64,000 bases of DNA from Sphingosinicellaceae bacterium (GTDB taxonomy: Bacteria > Pseudomonadota > Alphaproteobacteria > Sphingomonadales > Sphingomonadaceae): positions 1,131,001 through 1,195,000 of the forward strand of contig CP079108.1 in assembly GCA_019285715.1 (NCBI GenBank). The letters are read 5' to 3'. Shown here piece after piece: positions 34,968 through 44,500 of the stretch (the stretch's first letter is position 1; each line of letters begins with the position of its first letter). The translations under genes and the position numbers were made by a program. Below the pieces are notes generated by a model, which was given only the letters and a program-made list of their open reading frames with translations, was not told the DNA's origin and made no database searches.

Positions 34968-37412
34968 ATGAACGAGCGGGTCTCAAAGTGCGTTCGTGCG
35001 ACGTTACTGGCAGGAACGACCGCTGTTCTATGGGCGACAGCCGGTTATGCGCAAGATGCGCCGGCATCCAGCCAAAGTAGTGGCGCGGCCACGCCCCTCG
35101 GCCCGACAGCACCCGCCCCGGCGCTCCGCGATACGCCGTCCGACGCCCAGCCCGACATCATCGTCACCGCCCGTAACCGCCGTGAGCGCCTGATCGACGT
35201 GCCCGTCGCGGCGACGGTGCTGACCGCGCAGGCGCTGAGCCGCGCCTCGGCCGTCCAGATCGCGGAGATCGCGAAGCAGGTTCCCCAGCTCGAGATCAAC
35301 ATCGCGGGCGCCGGCACCGGTGCCAACGTCTCGATCCGCGGCGTCGGCTCGTCTTCGATCGATGCGGGCGTCGACCAGCCGGTGTCGCTGGTCATCGACG
35401 GCGTCGGCACCAGCCGCGGCCGCCTGATCTTCCTCGGGCTGTTCGACGTCCAGTCGGTCGAGGCGCTCAAGGGCCCGCAAGCCCTGTTCTTCGGCAAGAA
35501 CAGCCCCGCCGGCGTGCTGTCGCTGACCACCACCAGCCCGGGCACGGAGTTCGGCGGCTATGCCAAGGCGAGCTACAACTTCGACGACCACTCCCGGTAT
35601 CTGGAAGGTGCGGTGTCGATCCCGCTGAGCGAGACCTTCGCAGTCCGCGTCGCCGGCCGGGTGCTCGACTCGCGCGGCTACCTGCTCAACACGGCGGTTT
35701 CCCAGCCCGATCCACTGACCCGGGCCCCCGATGGTTCGGCAGTGGTGACGCGCCCGGCGAGCCGCTATCAGGGCCAGGCCTCCGGCGAGATTGGCCGCCT
35801 TACCGCCAACTGGCACCCGACCGAGCAGTTCGATGCGACGCTGAAGTTCACCGGCGCGCACCAGCACGGCAGCGGCGCCGCCGGACAGTCGACCATCGTC
35901 GCCTGCGCGCCGGGAGCGACGCGGCCCTCGCTCGTCCTCGGCCCACTGGTGCTGACCGATCCGACCGGCACCTGCAAACCCGACTTCAAGGTCTCGATCG
36001 CCGACTTGCCGCTGCCGAACATGATTCCGCTGAGCAAGACCGGGCGGGCCTTCGACGATTCGACCACGTACATCACATCGCTGAACATGAACTACCGTCT
36101 CGACGACATCACGCTGACGTCGATCACTGGCTACATCAACTTCAACTATGCCAACGCCGGCAACTTCGATTACCAGTCGTATGGCGTACTCTGGGGCGCA
36201 CTGACCGACAGCCTGAAGAGCTATTCGCAGGAGCTGCGTGCGTCATCCAGCTTCCACGGTCCGTTCAACTTTACCGGCGGGCTCCTGTACGAGCACACCG
36301 ACCGGGTGTTCAGCCAGGACATCAAGGTTCCGGGGTTCACCGCGATCGACGGCCGCTACGACAATGCCTTCTCGGTCGACCCGACCAAGGGCAACACCTA
36401 CTCCGCCTATCTGCAGCTGCGCTATAATATCCTGTCCAACCTCGAGCTGGCGGGCGGCGCGCGCTATACCCACGAGGTCAAGACGGGGTCGCTCCAGGAC
36501 ATTTACCTGCGCCCGGGCAACGTCAACAACCTGCCAGTCGGCAAGATCATCCACGCCCGCGTCTCGAACGACAATGTCTCACCCGAAGTCACGCTGAGTT
36601 GGCACCCAGTCCCGAATTCGACGCTTTACGGAGCTTACAAGACGGGCTTCCTGTCGGGCGGCATCTCGAACCCCGGCCAGATCAACAAGACCGCGACCCC
36701 CGACCTGCTCACCTTCCGGCCGGTCAAGGTCAAGGGCGGCGAGATCGGCGCCAAGGGCTCCTTCCTCGGCAGCAAGCTGACGGTCAGCAGCGCTGCCTAC
36801 ATCTACGACTACACCGACCTGCAAGTGATCTCGTTCGAACCGACGACCTTCAGCTACACGACCAAGAATGCCGCCAGCGCCCGGGTCAAGGGCATCGAGG
36901 TGCAGGCGAACTACCGCATGGACAGCAATTTCTCGCTGCGCGGCGCGATCAGCTACAATCACGGTCGCTACACCAAGTTTCCGAACGGCCAGTGCTACGC
37001 CGGCCAGACCGTGGCGCTTGGCTGCTCGGGCGGCGTACAGGACCTGTCGGGTACGCCGATCGGAGTGTCGCCCGACTGGGCCGGCAATCTCGGCCTGACC
37101 TACGACCGGGCGTTGTTCGGCGAGGTCCACGGGATGTTCTCGATCGACGGCTACTACCGGGGCAAATACGACTTTACGGCGGCCAATACCTATCGGCCGA
37201 CGGCGATCCAGGACGGGCAGGTGCGCGTCGACGCGTCGGTCCGGCTGTATCAGCCGAACAAGGGCTTCGAGCTGGCCCTGCTGGCGCGCAACCTGACCAA
37301 CCGGCTCACGATCCTGTCCGGAAGCGATACCCCGGCGGGGGCGCCCGGCCAGCTGAGCGGCACGCTGGCCCGCGGCCGCGAGGTGCTGGTCGAGGCATCC
37401 TACCGCTTCTGA
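34968..37412 (+). CDS. TonB-dependent outer-membrane receptor
   Basis: An 814-residue receptor. A signal peptide (1-28, ending GYAQ) is followed by a Pro/Ala-rich linker, the TonB-box region PDIIVTARNRRERL, a plug with IRGVGSSSIDAG and VEALKGPQALFFGKNSPAG, and a barrel finishing VLVEASYRF (C-terminal Phe). GGGGAGG is placed well before the ATG. Its position between the P450/TetR genes and the SDR suggests that it imports the compound degraded by this module. Confidence 0.93.
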   Translation: MNERVSKCVRATLLAGTTAVLWATAGYAQDAPASSQSSGAATPLGPTAPAPALRDTPSDAQPDIIVTARNRRERLIDVPVAATVLTAQALSRASAVQIAEIAKQVPQLEINIAGAGTGANVSIRGVGSSSIDAGVDQPVSLVIDGVGTSRGRLIFLGLFDVQSVEALKGPQALFFGKNSPAGVLSLTTTSPGTEFGGYAKASYNFDDHSRYLEGAVSIPLSETFAVRVAGRVLDSRGYLLNTAVSQPDPLTRAPDGSAVVTRPASRYQGQASGEIGRLTANWHPTEQFDATLKFTGAHQHGSGAAGQSTIVACAPGATRPSLVLGPLVLTDPTGTCKPDFKVSIADLPLPNMIPLSKTGRAFDDSTTYITSLNMNYRLDDITLTSITGYINFNYANAGNFDYQSYGVLWGALTDSLKSYSQELRASSSFHGPFNFTGGLLYEHTDRVFSQDIKVPGFTAIDGRYDNAFSVDPTKGNTYSAYLQLRYNILSNLELAGGARYTHEVKTGSLQDIYLRPGNVNNLPVGKIIHARVSNDNVSPEVTLSWHPVPNSTLYGAYKTGFLSGGISNPGQINKTATPDLLTFRPVKVKGGEIGAKGSFLGSKLTVSSAAYIYDYTDLQVISFEPTTFSYTTKNAASARVKGIEVQANYRMDSNFSLRGAISYNHGRYTKFPNGQCYAGQTVALGCSGGVQDLSGTPIGVSPDWAGNLGLTYDRALFGEVHGMFSIDGYYRGKYDFTAANTYRPTAIQDGQVRVDASVRLYQPNKGFELALLARNLTNRLTILSGSDTPAGAPGQLSGTLARGREVLVEASYRF

Positions 37413-37466
37413 GTTGTCGTACGCGACCCTGCAGCCGTGGCGGCTGGCTTTTTACCGGAGATTTTC

Positions 37467-38339
37467 ATGCCCAATTCCACCGACACTTCGACTGTTCCCA
37501 ACGGCGCCGGGGGAGGGCGGGCGGGTCGCCTTGCCGGCAAGGTCGCGATCGTCACCGGCGGCTCGAAGGGCCTCGGCGCCGCCGATGCGCGACTGTTCGT
37601 TGCCGAGGGTGCGACGGTCGTCATCGCCGACGTCGATGTCGGCATGGGGGAGGCGCTCGCCGCCGAACTCGGGTCGGCCGCGACCTTCATGCGCCTCGAC
37701 GTTCGCAACGAAGCCGAATGGCAGGTGCTGGTCGCCGCCGTCGTCGAGAAGCACGGCCGCCTCGACGTGCTGGTCAACAACGCCGGCGTCGTCGAGATGC
37801 ACTCGCCCGAGACGATCGAGGAGGTCGACCTGCGCTTCGTCATGGCGGTCAGCGTCGATGGCACGGTCTGGGGCTGCAAGTATGCGATCCCGGCGATGAA
37901 AGCGTCCGGCGGTGGCTCGATCGTCAACATGGCGTCGATCGCCTCGGTCCAGGGCGAGCCCTATGTCGCCGCGTATTGCGCCGCCAAGGGCGCGGTCGAG
38001 GCGTATACCCGCGCCGTCGCGGTCCACTGCGCGCAGGGGCGCTACAACATCCGCTGCAATTCGGTCCACCCATCGGGGATCGACACGCCGATGGTGCGCT
38101 CGGTGCCCGGCAAGATGGCGGCGAGCAACCTGCCGACACTGGTCGAACAGGCGTCGGGGGCCGGCCTCAATCCGCTCGGCGAGCCGGTCGACATCGCCAA
38201 CCTCGTGCTGTTCCTCGCCTCGGACGAATCCCGGTTCATCAGCGGGCAGGCGATGGTCGTCGACAACACCGCCTCGATCACCGAGGGGATCGTTCCCGGC
38301 GGCCGGGCCAGCACGATGGCCGCGCCAAGCGGGGGCTGA
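37467..38339 (+). CDS. Short-chain dehydrogenase/reductase
   Basis: A 290-residue SDR. The cofactor site is VTGGSKGLGAADA, the acidic residue of DVDVG suggests NAD preference, and VNNAGVV and Y-C-A-A-K with an upstream Ser form the catalytic set. The N-terminus carries about 25 extra residues rich in Ser/Gly. GGAG sits 7 bases before the ATG; a start 10 codons earlier is less likely. It lies 54 bases after the receptor on the same strand. It resembles hydroxysteroid/cyclohexanol-type dehydrogenases, which would fit oxidation of the alcohol made by the P450 (inference). Confidence 0.92.
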   Translation: MPNSTDTSTVPNGAGGGRAGRLAGKVAIVTGGSKGLGAADARLFVAEGATVVIADVDVGMGEALAAELGSAATFMRLDVRNEAEWQVLVAAVVEKHGRLDVLVNNAGVVEMHSPETIEEVDLRFVMAVSVDGTVWGCKYAIPAMKASGGGSIVNMASIASVQGEPYVAAYCAAKGAVEAYTRAVAVHCAQGRYNIRCNSVHPSGIDTPMVRSVPGKMAASNLPTLVEQASGAGLNPLGEPVDIANLVLFLASDESRFISGQAMVVDNTASITEGIVPGGRASTMAAPSGG

Positions 38340-38379
38340 TGAAGACCGGTTGAAGGACCTTGAGCCGCGTTCCAGCGTC

Positions 38380-40779
38380 CTAGACCGGCTTGTTACCGAA
38401 CCCGGCACGCCGACAGACATCGAGCCGACTCTTGACGATCTTCAGCTCGTCGGCGGTGTCGAAACCGAGCACGCCGTGTCGCCGCGCTAGCTGCCCCCAG
38501 AGCATCGAGGCCTGGGTAAAGATCGCGCACGCCCGGGCGCGCTGTCCGTCGGCATAGTAGATTTCCCCGAGCGGGCGCATGCTGACCGGGATCGACCGGG
38601 CCGCTTCGAAATCATCGGGGGCAGCGGCCGCCACCTGGCGATACGATTGCGATGCCGCCTCGGCTTCGGCGATCGCTTCGGGATAGCGGTGCAGCGAGGC
38701 CAGCGTTGCGGCCCGCTGCATGTGAAGAATGTTGTCGATGTGCCGGGCCCGCGGGCTTTTCTCGAAGGCCAGCATCAGGTCCGCAGCGACGATGCCGCGC
38801 TCGATCGCCGGCAACCCTTCGACGGGACGGTTCAGGTCGTCGAGCAGGCTGCCGATGCTATAGTCAGCCCAGGCGAGCCGCTCGAGCAGGCGGACGTCGG
38901 GGTTGGCGTTGGCGGGCTGCCGCAGCGCCAGGTCTGCGGCGCGGTATTCGGGCAGCGAGGCGAGTTTCGCTCCGAGGTAATATTTGGCGTCGCCGCGCAG
39001 TATGTAGGCGTTGCCCAGCGCCAGCGCGGTTTCGACCGGGTCGGCGCCGGACGGCATGGTGCGCAGGTCGGCAAACGACACCGCAAGCGGACGCTCCATG
39101 TCGGCGAAGCGCGCTTGGTAGTCGTAGAGATTGGCGAGCCCGCTCGAACACCGGATCCGTGCCAGCCGGGCGGCCGGGTCACGGGGCAGGCGGGCGACGG
39201 CCCGTCCGGCCAGCACGCAGGCCTGTTTGAACAATTGCTCGCCGAGCGCAGGATTATTGTCGGTGACGTGGACGATCGCGGCGTGCGTCGACAACGCCTG
39301 CGACAGCGCCAGCATGATGTCGGGGCGGTCGCCGGTTTCGGCCAGCATGGTGCGCATACCCGTCTCGGCGCGGATCAGGTCGCGCTTGGCGGCGCGGGGA
39401 TTGCCGAGGTTCTGGACGCTTGGCTGGCCGAGGATCTGCGCCGTCGTCGCATAGCCGCGCGCGACCTCGAGGCGCATGTCGAGTGGTGCCCCCTTCACCC
39501 GGCTCAGCGTCTCCAGGTACGTTCGGCCGCGCCTGGCGAGATCGTTGCGAAGCTGCGAGGTGCCGGGAAAGTGCTGAAGCTGTCCGGTGACATCGGTGAG
39601 CAGGTACGACGCGAGCTGCCGCACCTCGGCGAAACGCTGCTCGGCCAGCCGCCGCTCATGCTCGGCGCGAACGTACAAGGTGGTCGTCACCGCGACCGCG
39701 GCAATCAGCGACAGCAGCGCCAGCGCCGCGATGCCGACCCCGAGCCAGTTACGGCGGACGAACATCGCAGCGGTCCGCGACGGAGTCGACCGCAACGCCG
39801 ACACCGGGCGGCCGTTCAACCAGCGCTCGAGGTCCCCAGAGAGCGCGCTCGCGGTCCCGTAGCGCTCCGCCGGATCGACGGCGGTGGCGCGCGCGACCAC
39901 GGCGGCAAGCTCGGCGGGAAGCGGCGTGCCGTCATCGAGCAGTGTCGCCGCCATCCGGCCCAGCGAGAACACGTCGTCGGCCGGTGTCGCCTGCAACCCG
40001 GCCGCCTGCTGCGGACTTGCGAACGCCGGAGTCTGTGCCCGCGCGGTGGTCGGCAACGGCTCGTCGCGGCTCTCGGTCAGGCTGAGGTCGATCATCCGGG
40101 CAATGCCGAAATCGAGCAGCTTGACCCCGTAGCGGTCGTCGATGACGACGTTGTTCGGCTTGATGTCGGCGTGGACGATCAGGTGCTGGTGGGCGAACTG
40201 CATGGCATCGCAGACATCGCGGAGCAGGGTCATCCGCTGCCGCGCATCGAGGTTCAGGGCATCGCAATGGGCGGTGATCGAGCGGCCCTCGATCAACTCC
40301 ATGACGATGTAGGACTCGCCGCTCGTGGTGACGCCGCCGTCGAACAGTTGCGCGATATGGGGATGACGGAGGCGCGCGAGGATCTGCCGTTCGCTCGCGA
40401 ACTGGGCCGCGGCAGTGCCGCTGAACAGGCTGCGGCGGATGAGCTTTATGGCGACCGTCTGGGTGAAGACGCCGTCGTCGCGCTCACCGCGAAACACCAG
40501 CCCCATGCCGCCGTGGCCGATCGGCTCGGTCAGGCGGTAGACGCCGACACGATCGGGCGGTGGCTGCGCAAAGACCTTGTCAACCGGTGCGGGCGGTTCG
40601 GTCGGCAGCATCGGCCGGTGCGCCTCGGTGCCGATCAGCCGGCGGACCGTAGCCAGGAGTGTCGGGCGGTCAACCAGTTGCCGCTCGAGGTCGGCGTCAC
40701 GCGTTGTCGGTGGCAGGTCGAGCCATTCCGAAAACAGGTCGAGTGCCTCGCGCTGGACGGCGTCCTGCTCAGCGGACAC
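38380..40779 (-). CDS. Membrane Ser/Thr protein kinase with TPR-like C-terminal half
   Basis: A 799-residue kinase. The cytoplasmic kinase domain (about 75-315) has the Gly loop IGHGGMGLVF, the ATP-binding Lys112 (VAIKL), and DFG at 223-225. The catalytic loop reads H203-A-D-I-K-P-N-N, with Ala in place of the Arg of HRD, so it is a non-RD form. A membrane span follows (about 343-368, LGVGIAALALLSLIAAVAV), then an extracytoplasmic helical region of TPR-like repeats. It starts with a GTG 3 bases after the ECF sigma gene; this pairing of an ECF sigma with a kinase is a known layout (ECF43-like groups), where the kinase phosphorylates and activates the sigma factor. Confidence 0.9.
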   Translation of the reverse strand: MSAEQDAVQREALDLFSEWLDLPPTTRDADLERQLVDRPTLLATVRRLIGTEAHRPMLPTEPPAPVDKVFAQPPPDRVGVYRLTEPIGHGGMGLVFRGERDDGVFTQTVAIKLIRRSLFSGTAAAQFASERQILARLRHPHIAQLFDGGVTTSGESYIVMELIEGRSITAHCDALNLDARQRMTLLRDVCDAMQFAHQHLIVHADIKPNNVVIDDRYGVKLLDFGIARMIDLSLTESRDEPLPTTARAQTPAFASPQQAAGLQATPADDVFSLGRMAATLLDDGTPLPAELAAVVARATAVDPAERYGTASALSGDLERWLNGRPVSALRSTPSRTAAMFVRRNWLGVGIAALALLSLIAAVAVTTTLYVRAEHERRLAEQRFAEVRQLASYLLTDVTGQLQHFPGTSQLRNDLARRGRTYLETLSRVKGAPLDMRLEVARGYATTAQILGQPSVQNLGNPRAAKRDLIRAETGMRTMLAETGDRPDIMLALSQALSTHAAIVHVTDNNPALGEQLFKQACVLAGRAVARLPRDPAARLARIRCSSGLANLYDYQARFADMERPLAVSFADLRTMPSGADPVETALALGNAYILRGDAKYYLGAKLASLPEYRAADLALRQPANANPDVRLLERLAWADYSIGSLLDDLNRPVEGLPAIERGIVAADLMLAFEKSPRARHIDNILHMQRAATLASLHRYPEAIAEAEAASQSYRQVAAAAPDDFEAARSIPVSMRPLGEIYYADGQRARACAIFTQASMLWGQLARRHGVLGFDTADELKIVKSRLDVCRRAGFGNKPV

Positions 40780-40782
40780 CGA

Positions 40783-41340
40783 TCAGTCGTCGCCGTCGAG
40801 CGCTGCAATCAGCCAGGCGCGCGCCGTTCGCCAGCGCCGCTCGGTGGTGCTCACCGAATTGTTCATCGCGACCGCGATCTCGGTCATCGTCAGTCCGGCA
40901 TAGAAGCGCAGTTCGACGACACGTGCCCGGTCGGGGTCAAAGGCGAACAGGCGCTCCAGTGCATCATCGAACACGTCGAGCGGAAAGCTGCGGTGCTGGC
41001 CCTTGTCGATCCACTCGGTCATGATTTCAGGGGTCGACCGTTTCGCCGCGCGAAAATGCCTGACCTCGTCGATCAGCGCCTGCCGCATCACGCGCGCCGA
41101 CATCGCGAGGAAATGCGCACGGTCCTTCCAGACGATCTGGTCGAGGCTCATCATGCGCAGCGCCGCCTCGTGGGCCAGGTCGGTCGGCTGGATCTGCAGC
41201 TGGGCACCGTCGCTGCGCAGGACCCGCTGCGCGATCGTCCGGATTTCACCGTAGCACACCGCGAGCAACGCCTCATGGGGTGCGCCGATGCGCGGCACGC
41301 CTGGCCTGCCTGGCGCGGCGGCGATATCGGTCATCAACAT
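40783..41340 (-). CDS. ECF-type sigma factor
   Basis: A 185-residue sigma factor with region 2 (AHEAALRMMSLDQIVWKDRAHF in part, and VMRQALIDEVRHFRA) and region 4 (DPDRARVVELRFYAGLTMTEIA in part, with the recognition helix VSTTERRWRTARAWL). It matches the group of ECF factors named in annotations as TIGR02999, usually encoded with a Ser/Thr kinase, as here. The ATG at 41340 is chosen (GTGGGGG upstream); a second one lies two codons later. It is divergent from the large repeat protein, so that gene is a natural candidate target. Confidence 0.88.
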   Translation of the reverse strand: MLMTDIAAAPGRPGVPRIGAPHEALLAVCYGEIRTIAQRVLRSDGAQLQIQPTDLAHEAALRMMSLDQIVWKDRAHFLAMSARVMRQALIDEVRHFRAAKRSTPEIMTEWIDKGQHRSFPLDVFDDALERLFAFDPDRARVVELRFYAGLTMTEIAVAMNNSVSTTERRWRTARAWLIAALDGDD

Positions 41341-41554
41341 ACGAATACTCAACCCCCACTCATCGACCTGCCACCTGGCCGACACGAACCGGACTCGAAG
41401 ACCTGGGGACGTGTTTATCCGACCCGCCTCCGACCGCAAATTAATTTCTCGGGCGTGAAGGGTTAATCGGCGGGATTACGCCTTTGTTATTGAAGCAGTC
41501 GTGAAATTGAGTTGGGGGCACTCCGACCAGTGCGGCGGCAACAGGAGTATCGCC

Positions 41555-44500
41555 GTGTATATCGACCTGAAAAGCCTGCGCTTCGGAGCGTCCGCACTTG
41601 TCATTGGAGTGCTCCTGACCCCGGTCACCGCCCAGGCTGGCGTCTGCGACTGGGCCGGCGGCAGCGGCCTGTGGAGCGATATCGTCAACTGGAGTTGCGG
41701 CAACCAGCCCGGCAGCGGCGATGCTGCTGTTGTTAGCGCGCCCGGTTCGAACGTCACCCTGCTCAGCCTGAACGCAAGCGCCGGCACGCTCGCGGTCGGG
41801 GCCGGCAACTCGGTGGCCATCAACAACACGTTCCTGACGATCTACAACAATGCGATCACCAACAACGGCGTCGTGACGCTGACGAACAATTCGCAGCTCC
41901 GCTCGGGGGCGGGGATCGTCACTATCTCAGGCGGCGGCAGCGTGGTGCTCGACAGCAGCGCCGGTTACGCACGGATCGGCGACGGCGGCGGCGGTTTCAT
42001 CTTCGGTGCCGGCCAGGCAATCCGTGGTTCGGGCAATATCGGCGTCAACCAGGCGTCGTTCACCAATAATGGGCTGGTCTCGGCCGATGTCGCGAACGGC
42101 GTCATCGATATCGACGCGGTCGCCGGCAGCGCGGGGCTGGGCGGCGCGGGTGTCGGGACCGGCGGCAATGCCGGCCTCTACAACACCGGTACCTTGCAAG
42201 CGGCAAACGGCAGCACGCTGGCGCTCGAGGGTGGTCTTTACGAGAACGCCGCGACCGGCGTCATCCAGGCGTTGGCCGGCTCGTTCGTATCGCTCGCCAG
42301 CGATTCCCGGGTAGTCGGGGGGACGCTGAAATCGGTCGGCACCGGGGTCGTCAACGCGCACGACACCATCCAGTATCTGAATTCGGTGACGCTCGCCTCG
42401 GGCAGCAAGCTCGATGTCAGCAACGACTTTGTCTACCTGAACACCGCGCTGACCAACAACGGCACCGTCACGCTGACCAACAATTCACAGCTGCGCAGCG
42501 AGGCGGCAACGCTGGCGATCGGCGGCACCGGTACGATCGTTCTCAACGACACCGCCGGCTATGCCCGCATTGGCGACGGCGGCGGCATCTGGACGCTGGG
42601 CACCGGGCAGACGGTGCGCGGCTCGGGCCAGATCGGCGTCAACCAGGCGTCGTTCACCAACAACGGCATTATCGCCGCCGATGTTTCGGGCCGGACGATC
42701 GACATCGATGCGGCAGGCGGCAACGGCGGCATCAGCGGCGGTCTCGGAGCCGACGGCGCCGCGGGCTTCCTGAATGCGAGCGTCATCCGCGCAACCGGCG
42801 GCGGTATCGTCTTCTTCGAAAGCGGCCAGTACGACAACCGCCCGGGTACGATCTCGGCGACCGGCGGTTCGGTGATCGGACTCGGTTCGGACTCGCGCAT
42901 CGTCGGCGGCACGATCGCGGCGGACACGACCAGCGTCGTCAACGCGCACGATACCATCCAGTATCTGAATTCGGTGACGCTTGCCTCGGGCAGCAAGCTC
43001 GATGTCAGCAACGACTTCCTCTATTTGAACACCGCGCTGACCAACAACGGCACCGTCACGCTGACCAACAATTCACAGCTGCGCAGCGAGACCGGGACAC
43101 TGGCCATCGCCGGTACCGGCACGATCGCCCTCGACGACATCGCCGGCTATGCGCATCTCGGCGATGGCGGCGGGATCTGGACACTCGGTACCGGCCAGAC
43201 CGTACGCGGCTCGGGCAGTATCGGTGTCAACCAGGCGTCGTTCACCAGCAACGGGCTGATATCCGCCGATGTCGCAACGCGCGGGATCGACATCGACGCA
43301 GCCGGCGGCAACGGCGGGCTGAGCGGCGCGGGCGTCGGCACCGGCGGCAACGCGGGCTTCTACAATGCCGCGACCCTGCAGGCGACGAACGGCAGCACCT
43401 TGTCGTTCGAGAGCGGTCTTTACGAGAATGCCGTGGCGGGCCTGATCCAGGCTCTAGCCGGCTCGACCGTGTCGCTGAACGCCGACTCGCGGATCGTCGG
43501 AGGGACACTCAAGTCCGTCGGCACCGGCGTTATCACGGCGCACGGCACCACCCAGTATCTGAGCTCGGTAACACTTGCGTCGGGCAGCAAGCTCGATGTC
43601 AACAACGACTTCCTCTACGTGAACGCCGCCCTGACCAACGGCGGCACGGTCACGCTGGCTAATAATTCGCAGCTTCGAAACGAGACCGGTACGCTGGCGA
43701 TCGGTGGTACCGGAACCATCGTCCTCGACAACAGCGCCGGCTATGCACGGTTTGGCGATGGCGGCGGGACGTGGACATTCGGCGCTGGCCAGACGGTGCG
43801 CGGCTCGGGGCAGATCGGCATCAATCAAGCGGTGTTCGTCAACAACGGCGTGATCTCGGCGGACGTCGCGGCGGGGGGCATCGACATCGATGTCGCTGGT
43901 GGCAACGCCGGCCTCAACGGCGCGGGCGTCGGCACCGGCAGCAACGCAGGCTTCTACAACAATGGCACCGTGCAGGCCGCGGGCGGCAGCGCACTGGCGC
44001 TCGAAAGCGGCCTCTACGAGAACAGCGTCATCGGCACGTTCAAGGCCGTCGGCGCGGGCAGCAGTTTCATCATGAACGCCGACGCCAGCCTGGCCAACCT
44101 GCAGGCCGGCGGCGTCCTCGACAAGGGCAGCTACACCTCGTCGACAAGCGGCGCGGCGAGCGTCCTCAACCTGCGCAGCAATGCCTCCGACACCGTCGCG
44201 GTGATCGGCAGCGGCGCCGGCTCGACCGATACGGTCGTCACCCTCGACGGCGTCAACTCGACGTTCAGCGTCGTCGGCTTCAGCACTGGCGTCGTGACTT
44301 CCATCGACGCCAGCCTGAGCAAGGTCGCGGCTTCGGGGCAGCTCAACCTAAGCGGTGGCCGGGTGCTCAACATCGTCGCGAACGGCGGGGCCTTCACCAA
44401 CGACGGCGTCGTCCAGCTTGGCGGGGGCACCATCGGCGCAGGCAGCTACACCAACACCGGCATCACCCGCGGCAACGGCGCGGTGACGGTCGCGATGACC

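Noticed and set aside
38647-41466. A 939-codon open frame on the plus strand
   Set aside because: It is antisense to the Ser/Thr kinase and ECF sigma genes; no domain, no ribosome-binding site, typical shadow composition.
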